Position numbers and translations under genes: made by a program. Positions 57,041 to 64,000 of a DNA stretch of 64,000 bases are shown piece after piece. Every line of letters begins with the position of its first letter. Position 1 is the first letter of the stretch. The notes beneath the pieces are model-generated. The model did no database searches. It saw nothing but the letters and a program-made list of their open reading frames with translations, and had not been told where the DNA came from. The DNA is from Lonsdalea populi (lineage in GTDB: Bacteria; Pseudomonadota; Gammaproteobacteria; Enterobacterales; Enterobacteriaceae): NCBI RefSeq assembly GCF_015999465.1, contig NZ_CP065534.1, positions 2,604,001-2,668,000 of the forward strand. Reading direction: 5' to 3'.

Positions 57041-57075
57041 TACCCGGTCATCAAACGATAACCGGGTGTTTTTTT
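57041..57075 (+). terminator. Terminator of the nucleoside transporter gene
   Basis: ACCCGGT (57042-57048) pairs with ACCGGGT (57061-57067), followed by a run of seven T residues. Confidence 0.85.
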
Positions 57076-57221
57076 ATCCTCACGAAGTTCTCTTCCTTAT
57101 TGTCTTAATTTATGTTTCATATTTACTCTCTATAGTTATAAGCACTTTACCCTATAGACCAAGCATCGCTCTCTTTGCTAATTCCCCCACTTTGGGGCAT
57201 CGGAGATCTCGTTTCATTACT

Positions 57222-58448
57222 ATGAATACCAAACGTCTCTTTCGCTTGCTGTCATTGATCGCCGTTATCGTCGTAGTGGTTATTGCGTGGCGATATTTTT
57301 ACTCCACGACCCCGCCCGCGAGCTCAACGGAAAAAGCCGCTTCCAACGGCGGCAGAGGCGAAGGTCATCGTTCCATGACCACACCGCCGGTGCAGGTCGC
57401 GCGCTCGTTTACCGCCTCGGTGCCTTACTACCTGACCGGACTCGGCACCGTCACGTCGGCGAATACCGTCACCGTGCGCAGCCGGGTCAGCGGACAATTG
57501 ATGGCGCTGCACTTTGAAGAAGGCCAGCAGGTGGCCGCCGGCGCGTTGCTGGCGGAAATCGACCCGCGGCCTTTCGAGGTGGACGTCGCTCAGGCGAAAG
57601 GACAGTTGGCCAGAGACCAGGCGCTGCTCGCCAATGCGCGCCGGGATCTGGCGCGTTATCAGGGGCTGGTGAAAACCAATCTGGTGTCGCGTCAGGAGCT
57701 GGATACGCAGGCCTCGCTGGTGAAGCAGTACGAAGCCGCCGTCCAGACCGATCAGGGTGCGCTGGACAGCGCCCTGTTGCAGCTGACGTACAGCAGGATA
57801 ACCGCTCCCGCCGGCGGCCGCGTCGGCCTGCGTCTGGTCGATGTCGGCAACTATATCACCAGTACGGACGATCTGCTGGTATTGACGCAGACGCACCCCA
57901 TCGACGCCATTTTCTCGCTGCCGGAAGACAGTATCGCCACTATTCTCAAGGCTCAGAAATCCGATCGGCCCGTCGTTGTCGAAGCCTGGGACCGCGCCAA
58001 CCAGCAGATGCTGTCGCAAGGCCGGTTGCTCAGCATGGATAACCAGATCGACGCCACCACCGGCACCATCAAACTGAAAGCGCGTTTTGAAAACAGCGAA
58101 GATCGCCTGTTTCCCAATCAATTTGTGAACATCCGGATGAAGGTAGATACGTTGCAAAACGCGGTTCTAGCGCCCGCCTCCGCCGTGCAAATGGGCAACG
58201 AAGGCCACTTCGTCTGGTTGTTGAATGACGAAAATCAGGCGAGCAAGCATCTGGTATCCATCGGTATCCAGTACGGACAGAACGTGGTCATCAATAGCGG
58301 CCTAAATGCAGGTGAACAGGTCGTGACGGACGGTATCGACCGTCTCACGGAAGGCATGAAGGTTGACGTAATCCCTTCCGCCTCCACCGAGCCAGCGTCC
58401 ACAACCGCCGGTAAAGATCGCCAGGCGAAAAAAGCGGAGACGCCCTGA
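57222..58448 (+). CDS. mdtA: RND efflux periplasmic adaptor MdtA
   Basis: The membrane-fusion subunit of the MdtABC-TolC efflux pump, 408 residues. A single N-terminal membrane anchor ([19 protein letters not shown]) precedes the lipoyl/hairpin domain ([24 protein letters not shown], continuous) and the beta-barrel; [17 protein letters not shown] is conserved. It resembles E. coli MdtA throughout. ATG 57222 is chosen because the upstream in-frame stretch from 57066 is hydrophobic and unlike the family. The stop overlaps the mdtB start (ATGA). No BaeR box was recognised upstream. Confidence 0.95.
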   Translation: MNTKRLFRLLSLIAVIVVVVIAWRYFYSTTPPASSTEKAASNGGRGEGHRSMTTPPVQVARSFTASVPYYLTGLGTVTSANTVTVRSRVSGQLMALHFEEGQQVAAGALLAEIDPRPFEVDVAQAKGQLARDQALLANARRDLARYQGLVKTNLVSRQELDTQASLVKQYEAAVQTDQGALDSALLQLTYSRITAPAGGRVGLRLVDVGNYITSTDDLLVLTQTHPIDAIFSLPEDSIATILKAQKSDRPVVVEAWDRANQQMLSQGRLLSMDNQIDATTGTIKLKARFENSEDRLFPNQFVNIRMKVDTLQNAVLAPASAVQMGNEGHFVWLLNDENQASKHLVSIGIQYGQNVVINSGLNAGEQVVTDGIDRLTEGMKVDVIPSASTEPASTTAGKDRQAKKAETP

Positions 58449-61400
58449 TGCAGGACAGCACGCCGAATCAGGGCGGCGGCCCGTCCCGACTGTTCATTCT
58501 GCGCCCGGTCGCCACCACGTTGTTGATGGTGGCGATTTTGCTGGCCGGGATCATCGGCTATCGCGCCCTGCCCGTTTCCGCGCTACCGGAAGTCGACTAC
58601 CCGACGATCCAGGTGTTCACGCTCTATCCCGGTGCCAGCCCCGACGTCATGACGTCGGCGGTGACCGCTCCGCTGGAACGCCAATTCGGCGGCATTTCCG
58701 GGCTAAAGCAGATGTCGAGCCAAAGCGCCGGCGGCGCATCGGTCATTACGCTGCAGTTCCAGCTCAATCTGGCGCTCGACGTCGCGGAACAGGATGTTCA
58801 GGCGGCCATTAACGCCGCCACCAACCTGCTGCCCAGCGATCTGCCTAACCCGCCGGTTTACAGTAAGGTCAACCCGGCCGATCCGCCGATTATGACGCTG
58901 GCGGTGACCTCCACCGCCATGCCGATGACGCAGGTGCAGGATCTGGTGGAAACCCGCATCGCCCAAAAAATCTCTCAGGTCTCCGGCGTCGGGCTGGTCT
59001 CGCTCGCGGGCGGGCAACGCCCCTCGGTTAGGGTCCGCCTGAACCCGACGGCGCTGGCGGCCTATGGGCTGAGCAGCGAAACCGTGCGCACCGCCATTAC
59101 CGCCGCTAACGTCAACGCGCCGAAAGGGAGCTTCGACGGCCCGACCCGCTCGGTCACGCTCTCCGCCAACGACCAGATGCATTCGATTGACGACTATCGC
59201 CAGCTCATCATCAACTGGAGCAACAGCGCGCCGGTCAGGCTGCGCGACGTCGCCACGGTTGAACAGGCGCCGGAAAACACTTATCTGGCCGCGTGGGCGA
59301 ACCGCCAGCAGGCCATCATTATTAACGTGCAGCGCCAGCCGGGCGCCAACGTGATTGCGACGGCGGATAACATCCGCCGTCTGCTGCCGTCTCTACAGGC
59401 CAGCCTGCCCAAGTCGGTCGAAATGTCGCTGCTCACGGACCGCACCACCACCATCCGCGCCTCCGTCGAGGATGTGCAGTTCGAGCTGATTCTGGCCATC
59501 GCGCTGGTCATCATGGTGATCTACCTCTTTCTGCGCAACGCGGTCGCCACGCTCATCCCCAGCATCGTCGTGCCGCTGTCGCTGATCGGCACCTTTGCCG
59601 CCATGTATTTCCTCGGTTTCTCCATCAACAACCTCACGCTGATGGCGCTGACTATCGCCACCGGTTTCGTGGTGGACGATGCCATCGTGGTAATCGAGAA
59701 CATCGCCCGCTACATCGAACGCGGCGAAAAGCCGCTGAACGCGGCGCTGAAGGGGGCAGGCGAAATCGGCTTTACCATTATCTCCCTGACGTTCTCGCTT
59801 ATCGCCGTGCTGATCCCGCTGCTGTTTATGGGCGATATCATCGGCAGGCTGTTTCGCGAATTTGCGATGACGCTGGCGATCTCCATTTTGATTTCCGCCG
59901 TGGTGTCGCTCACCCTGACGCCGATGATGTGCGCCCGCATGCTGAGCCACAAGGGCCTGAGTCGACAAAACCGTTTTACGCGCGCCAGCGAACGCTTCTT
60001 CGACCGGGTGATTGCCGCCTATGGCCGCGGGCTGACGCGGGTGCTGCAACATCCCTGGCTGACGCTCTGTGTGGCGTTAAGCACGCTGGTACTGACCGTT
60101 TTACTGTATCTGGTGATTCCGAAAGGCTTTTTCCCGCAGCAGGATAACGGGATCATTCAGGGCACCGTACACGCCTCCCAGACCGTATCTTTCACCGCGA
60201 TGGCGCAAAAACAGCAGCAGGTCGCCTCCATCATCATGAAAGATCCGGACGTACAAAGCGTCTCGTCGCTAATCGGCGTGGATGGCACTAACCCGTCGCT
60301 CAACAGCGGACGTCTGCAAATCAACCTTAAGCCGCAGAGCGAGCGCAGCGACAGCATGACCGAGGTCATCATTCGCTTGCAGCAGCAGACGGCGCAGCTG
60401 CCGGGCGTTACGCTGTATCTGCAGCCGGTTCAGGATCTGACTATCGATACCCAGATCAGCAAAACCCAGTACCAGTTGACCGTCCAAACGCTGTCGCTGG
60501 ATACGCTCAGCGCCTGGGTGCCCAAGCTGGTGGAACAGCTCTCCGCCCTGCCCGAACTACAGGACGTCAGCAGCGACTGGCAGGACGAAGCCGCCGTCGC
60601 TTACGTGAAGGTAGACCGGGACAGCGCCACCCGGCTCGGTATTTCGATGTCGGATATCGATAACGCGCTCTACAACGCCTTCGGACAGCGGCTGATTTCC
60701 ACCATCTATACCCAGTCAAACCAGTACCGCGTCGTGCTGGAACAAGACACCCGCCAGCGCAACGGATTAGCGGCCCTCGACGATATCCGGCTGATCAATA
60801 GCGAGGGCGGCGTCGTCCCGCTGGGCAGTATCGCCACGGTGGAACAGCGTCAGGGACCGCTGGCGATCAACCACATCGACCGCTTCCCGGCGGCGACGGT
60901 CTCCTTTAATCTGGCGCCCGGTTATGCGCTGGGAGATGCGGTCAAAGCCATCGAGAAAGCTCAGCAGAGCATGGAACTGCCGTCGGAAATCACGACTCGT
61001 TTTCAGGGCAGCACCCTCGCCTTCCAGTCCGCACTGACCAGCACCGTCTGGCTGGTTATCGCTGCGGTAATCGCGATGTATATCGTGCTCGGCGTGCTGT
61101 ACGAAAGCTTCATTCATCCGGTGACCATCCTCTCCACCCTCCCGACGGCGGGCGTCGGCGCGCTGCTGGCCTTGCTGGTCGCCGGGAGCGATCTGGATAT
61201 CATCGCCATCATCGGTATCATCCTGCTGATCGGGATCGTGAAAAAGAATGCGATCATGATGATCGACTTCGCGCTGGCCGCCGAACGCCAACAGGGTATG
61301 TCGCCGTATGACGCGATTTATCAGGCCTGTCTGCTGCGTTTCCGCCCCATCCTGATGACCACAATGGCCGCGCTGCTCAGCGCACTGCCGCTGATGCTGA

Positions 61401-61570
61401 GCACCGGGGTCGGCGCCGAACTCCGGCGTCCGCTGGGCATCTGTATGGTCGGCGGCCTGGTGATGAGCCAGGTGCTGACGCTATTTACCACGCCGGCGAT
61501 CTACCTGCTGTTTGACCGCCTTTCTCTTCGTCTTCGCCGCAAACCGGCCGAAACGCAGGAAGAAGTCTGA
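58448..61570 (+). CDS. mdtB: RND efflux pump subunit MdtB
   Basis: An inner-membrane RND transporter of 1040 residues, the same length as E. coli MdtB. TM1 ([20 protein letters not shown]), periplasmic porter domains and the [20 protein letters not shown] segment in the second TM block are typical. With MdtC it forms a heterotrimer (MdtB2C) that exports bile salts, novobiocin and similar compounds in E. coli. Its stop codon overlaps the mdtC ATG by one base. Confidence 0.97.
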   Translation: MQDSTPNQGGGPSRLFILRPVATTLLMVAILLAGIIGYRALPVSALPEVDYPTIQVFTLYPGASPDVMTSAVTAPLERQFGGISGLKQMSSQSAGGASVITLQFQLNLALDVAEQDVQAAINAATNLLPSDLPNPPVYSKVNPADPPIMTLAVTSTAMPMTQVQDLVETRIAQKISQVSGVGLVSLAGGQRPSVRVRLNPTALAAYGLSSETVRTAITAANVNAPKGSFDGPTRSVTLSANDQMHSIDDYRQLIINWSNSAPVRLRDVATVEQAPENTYLAAWANRQQAIIINVQRQPGANVIATADNIRRLLPSLQASLPKSVEMSLLTDRTTTIRASVEDVQFELILAIALVIMVIYLFLRNAVATLIPSIVVPLSLIGTFAAMYFLGFSINNLTLMALTIATGFVVDDAIVVIENIARYIERGEKPLNAALKGAGEIGFTIISLTFSLIAVLIPLLFMGDIIGRLFREFAMTLAISILISAVVSLTLTPMMCARMLSHKGLSRQNRFTRASERFFDRVIAAYGRGLTRVLQHPWLTLCVALSTLVLTVLLYLVIPKGFFPQQDNGIIQGTVHASQTVSFTAMAQKQQQVASIIMKDPDVQSVSSLIGVDGTNPSLNSGRLQINLKPQSERSDSMTEVIIRLQQQTAQLPGVTLYLQPVQDLTIDTQISKTQYQLTVQTLSLDTLSAWVPKLVEQLSALPELQDVSSDWQDEAAVAYVKVDRDSATRLGISMSDIDNALYNAFGQRLISTIYTQSNQYRVVLEQDTRQRNGLAALDDIRLINSEGGVVPLGSIATVEQRQGPLAINHIDRFPAATVSFNLAPGYALGDAVKAIEKAQQSMELPSEITTRFQGSTLAFQSALTSTVWLVIAAVIAMYIVLGVLYESFIHPVTILSTLPTAGVGALLALLVAGSDLDIIAIIGIILLIGIVKKNAIMMIDFALAAERQQGMSPYDAIYQACLLRFRPILMTTMAALLSALPLMLSTGVGAELRRPLGICMVGGLVMSQVLTLFTTPAIYLLFDRLSLRLRRKPAETQEEV

Positions 61571-64000
61571 TGAAGCTGTTCGCGCTGTTTATTCATCGTC
61601 CCGTCGCGACCACGCTGCTGGCGCTGGCGATTGCGCTGTGCGGGGTACTCGGCTTCCGACTGCTGCCGGTCTCGCCGCTGCCGCAGGTAGACTTCCCGGT
61701 AATCTCGGTCTCGGCCTCGCTGTCGGGCGCCTCGCCGGAAACCATGGCATCCTCGGTGGCGACGCCGCTGGAGCGGTCGCTCGGCCGCATCGCGGGCATC
61801 ACCGAAATGACCTCCATGAGTTCACTCGGCAGCACCCGCATTATTCTGCAGTTTGAGCTGGATCGTGATATCAACGGCGCCGCCCGCGACGTGCAGGCCG
61901 CCATCAACGCCGCCCAGAGTCTGCTGCCCTCAGGCATGGCCAGCCGCCCCACCTACCGTAAGGTGAACCCGTCAGACGCGCCGATCATGATTATGACGCT
62001 GACCTCGGACACCTACTCCCCCAGCCAGCTGTACGATATCGCCATCAATCAGGTCTATCCGCGCATTTCACAGCTGGAGGGCGTGGGCGATATCACCATC
62101 GGCGGCAGTTCGCTCCCGGCGGTGAGGATATCGCTTAACCCGCTGGCGCTATTTAACCAAGGCGTATCGCTGGATAAAGTCCGTGAGGCGATCGATAACG
62201 CCAACGTGCGCCTGCCCGTCGGCAGCGTGAATGACAACACGACGCACTGGCAGATTGAAACCAACGACGAGCTGAAGACGGCGAAGGTCTACCGTCCGCT
62301 CATTGTTCACTACAACAACGGCGCGCCAGTGCGGCTCAGCGACGTCGCCAAAGTCGAAGACTCCGTGCAGGACACGCTCAACGCGGGGATGACGAACGGC
62401 GAACCCGCCGTGCTGGTTATTATCCGCCGCGCGCCCGAAGCCAACATCATCTCCACCGTCGACAGCATCCGCGCCGCGTTACCCGAACTGAGCGCCACGC
62501 TGCCCGCATCCGTGCATTTAAACGTCGCGCAAGACCGCACTCCCACGATTCGCGCGTCGCTGGCGGAGGTGGAGCAGGCGCTGGTCATTGCCGTCGCGCT
62601 GGTGATTCTGGTGGTGTACCTGTTCCTGCGCTCCGGGCGCGCCACGCTGATCCCGGCGGCGGCGGTGCCTATTTCGCTGATCGGCACGTTCGCCGCCATG
62701 TATCTGTGCGGTTTCAGCCTGAACAATCTGTCGTTGATGGCACTGACGATCGCCACCGGCTTCGTGGTGGACGACGCCATCGTGGTGCTGGAAAACACCG
62801 CCCGTCATATCGAAGCGGGCATCAGGCCGATGCAGGCGGCGATACAGGGCGTGCGCGAAGTCGGTTTCACCGTTGTCTCCATGAGCGTGTCGCTGATCGC
62901 CGTTTTCATTCCGCTACTGCTGATGGACGGGCTGTCGGGGCGACTGTTTCGTGAATTCGCCGTCACCCTGTGCGTGGCGATCATCATTTCGCTGGTGGTC
63001 TCGCTCACCCTGACGCCGATGATGTGCGCGCGCCTGCTGCGTCCGCACGCCCCACGCAGCCAGCCGCGCCGCCGGGGATTCAATCGCGTATTGCTCGCCT
63101 TGCAGGGGCGGTATGCGCTGTCGCTGAACGGAGTATTGGCGCGCGCGCGCTGGGTTGTGCTGGTCCTGTTCGGCACTATCGGCCTGAGCGTCTGGCTCTA
63201 TGTCGACATGCCGAAAACCCTGTTCCCGGAGCAGGATACCGGCCGGATTATGGGCTTCGTGCAGGGCGACCAGAGCATCTCGTTCCAGGCCATGAAGATC
63301 AAGATGCAGGATCTCATGAAAACCATCAGCAGCGATCCCGCCGTGGACAACGTGACCGGTTTTACCGGCGGCAACCGGACCAATAGCGGGTCAATGTTCA
63401 TCAGCCTGAAACCGCTGGCGGAGCGCGGCGCCAGCTCGCAGCAAATCATCGCCAGGCTGAGGTCCAAACTGGCTCAGGAACCGGGCGCCAGCCTGTTCCT
63501 GATGGCGGTGCAGGATGTGCGGATGGGCGGCCGCGAGGCTAACGCCAGCTATCAATACACGCTGTTGTCTGACGATTTGAGCGCGTTGCGCCAGTGGGAG
63601 CCGAAAATCCGCGCGGCGCTGGCTGAACGGCCGGAGCTGGCGGACGTCAGTTCAGACCAGCAGGACAAAGGCGCAGAACTGGCGCTGACCTACGACCGCG
63701 ATACGCTGGCTCAGCTCGGCATCAGCGTGTCGGATATCAACGCCCTGCTCAACAACGCCTTCGGGCAACGGCAGATCTCCACCCTCTATCAGCCGCTGAA
63801 CCAGTACAAGGTGGTGATGGTGGTCGATCCGGTGTATGCGCAGGACGCCACCGCGCTGAACCAGATGTTCGTTATCAACAGCGAGGGCAAGGCGATCCCC
63901 CTGTCCTATTTCGCCCGCTGGCTGCCCGCTAACGCGCCGCTGTCGGTCAACCATCAGGGGCTGTCCGCCGCGGCGACGATCTCCTTCAACCTGCCGCCGA
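61570..64000 (+). CDS. mdtC: RND efflux pump subunit MdtC (3' end cut by window edge)
   Basis: The second RND subunit of MdtABC; 810 codons are in the window, of about 1025 in E. coli. It starts [20 protein letters not shown] and has the same domain plan as MdtB, with [20 protein letters not shown] in the TM block (quoted core only). The frame is open to the edge. In E. coli mdtD and the baeSR two-component genes follow; these would lie beyond the window. Confidence 0.95.
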   Translation, partial: MKLFALFIHRPVATTLLALAIALCGVLGFRLLPVSPLPQVDFPVISVSASLSGASPETMASSVATPLERSLGRIAGITEMTSMSSLGSTRIILQFELDRDINGAARDVQAAINAAQSLLPSGMASRPTYRKVNPSDAPIMIMTLTSDTYSPSQLYDIAINQVYPRISQLEGVGDITIGGSSLPAVRISLNPLALFNQGVSLDKVREAIDNANVRLPVGSVNDNTTHWQIETNDELKTAKVYRPLIVHYNNGAPVRLSDVAKVEDSVQDTLNAGMTNGEPAVLVIIRRAPEANIISTVDSIRAALPELSATLPASVHLNVAQDRTPTIRASLAEVEQALVIAVALVILVVYLFLRSGRATLIPAAAVPISLIGTFAAMYLCGFSLNNLSLMALTIATGFVVDDAIVVLENTARHIEAGIRPMQAAIQGVREVGFTVVSMSVSLIAVFIPLLLMDGLSGRLFREFAVTLCVAIIISLVVSLTLTPMMCARLLRPHAPRSQPRRRGFNRVLLALQGRYALSLNGVLARARWVVLVLFGTIGLSVWLYVDMPKTLFPEQDTGRIMGFVQGDQSISFQAMKIKMQDLMKTISSDPAVDNVTGFTGGNRTNSGSMFISLKPLAERGASSQQIIARLRSKLAQEPGASLFLMAVQDVRMGGREANASYQYTLLSDDLSALRQWEPKIRAALAERPELADVSSDQQDKGAELALTYDRDTLAQLGISVSDINALLNNAFGQRQISTLYQPLNQYKVVMVVDPVYAQDATALNQMFVINSEGKAIPLSYFARWLPANAPLSVNHQGLSAAATISFNLPP

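Noticed and set aside
57076-57221. BaeR box before mdtA and an N-terminal extension of MdtA
   Set aside because: No convincing BaeR motif was found; the in-frame upstream 52 codons are hydrophobic and unlike known MdtA starts.
1-64000. CRISPR arrays, insertion sequences, intact prophage
   Set aside because: No regularly spaced repeats, transposase genes or phage structural genes were seen in the window; the only phage-like gene is the lone S24 repressor.

Overview
The window looks like chromosome of a plant-associated Enterobacterales bacterium, most likely Pectobacteriaceae (Brenneria/Dickeya/Pectobacterium relatives). Two blocks keep Escherichia coli gene order: folD-ybcJ-cysS-ppiB-lpxH-purE-purK, and serT-yccA-tusE-acyP-hspQ-yccU-yccT-mgsA-helD-yccF-yccS-sxy-sulA-ompA. 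Protein similarity there is at genus-to-family distance from E. coli. The genus is inferred, not shown; an ACC deaminase gene points to life with plants.

Positions 1-24800 are mostly accessory. An EcoRII-type restriction enzyme gene is cut by the left edge. Next come a TonB-dependent siderophore receptor, an apbE plus three-domain flavoprotein pair that reads as a soluble NADH:fumarate oxidoreductase with its FMN transferase, a 1.8-kb AT-rich gap, and a chemoreceptor behind a sigma-28-type promoter. An Lrp-type regulator converges on acdS (ACC deaminase). A LysR regulator follows, then a six-gene peptide-uptake operon (binding protein, two permeases, two ATPases, M20 peptidase). A LysE-type exporter and a GldA-family dehydrogenase close this part.

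Positions 24801-39079 are mainly housekeeping: folate (folD), tRNA charging (cysS), protein folding (ppiB), lipid A (lpxH), purines (purEK with a PurR box), serine import (sdaC) and polyphosphate (ppk-ppx), followed by small genes yfgG and ybiI, a universal stress protein and a DUF4186 protein. A DoxX-like gene sits where ybcI lies in E. coli, and yfgF is missing between ppx and yfgG.

Positions 39182-42033 form a small atypical module beside the 3' end of a tRNA-Ser(UGA) gene: a leaderless GH32 glycosidase, a small ORF overlapping its start, and a divergent phage-type S24 (LexA-like) repressor, with inverted repeats between them. It is the most unusual arrangement here and may be an SOS-responsive sugar-hydrolase cassette.

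Positions 42034-54081 are the conserved serT-to-ompA block, with a sigma-32-like promoter at hspQ, a perfect LexA box at sulA and the conserved ompA promoter. The gene rlmI is absent from its usual place between acyP and hspQ. The right end holds an aldo/keto reductase, a CNT nucleoside transporter and mdtABC, an RND efflux operon cut by the right edge inside mdtC.
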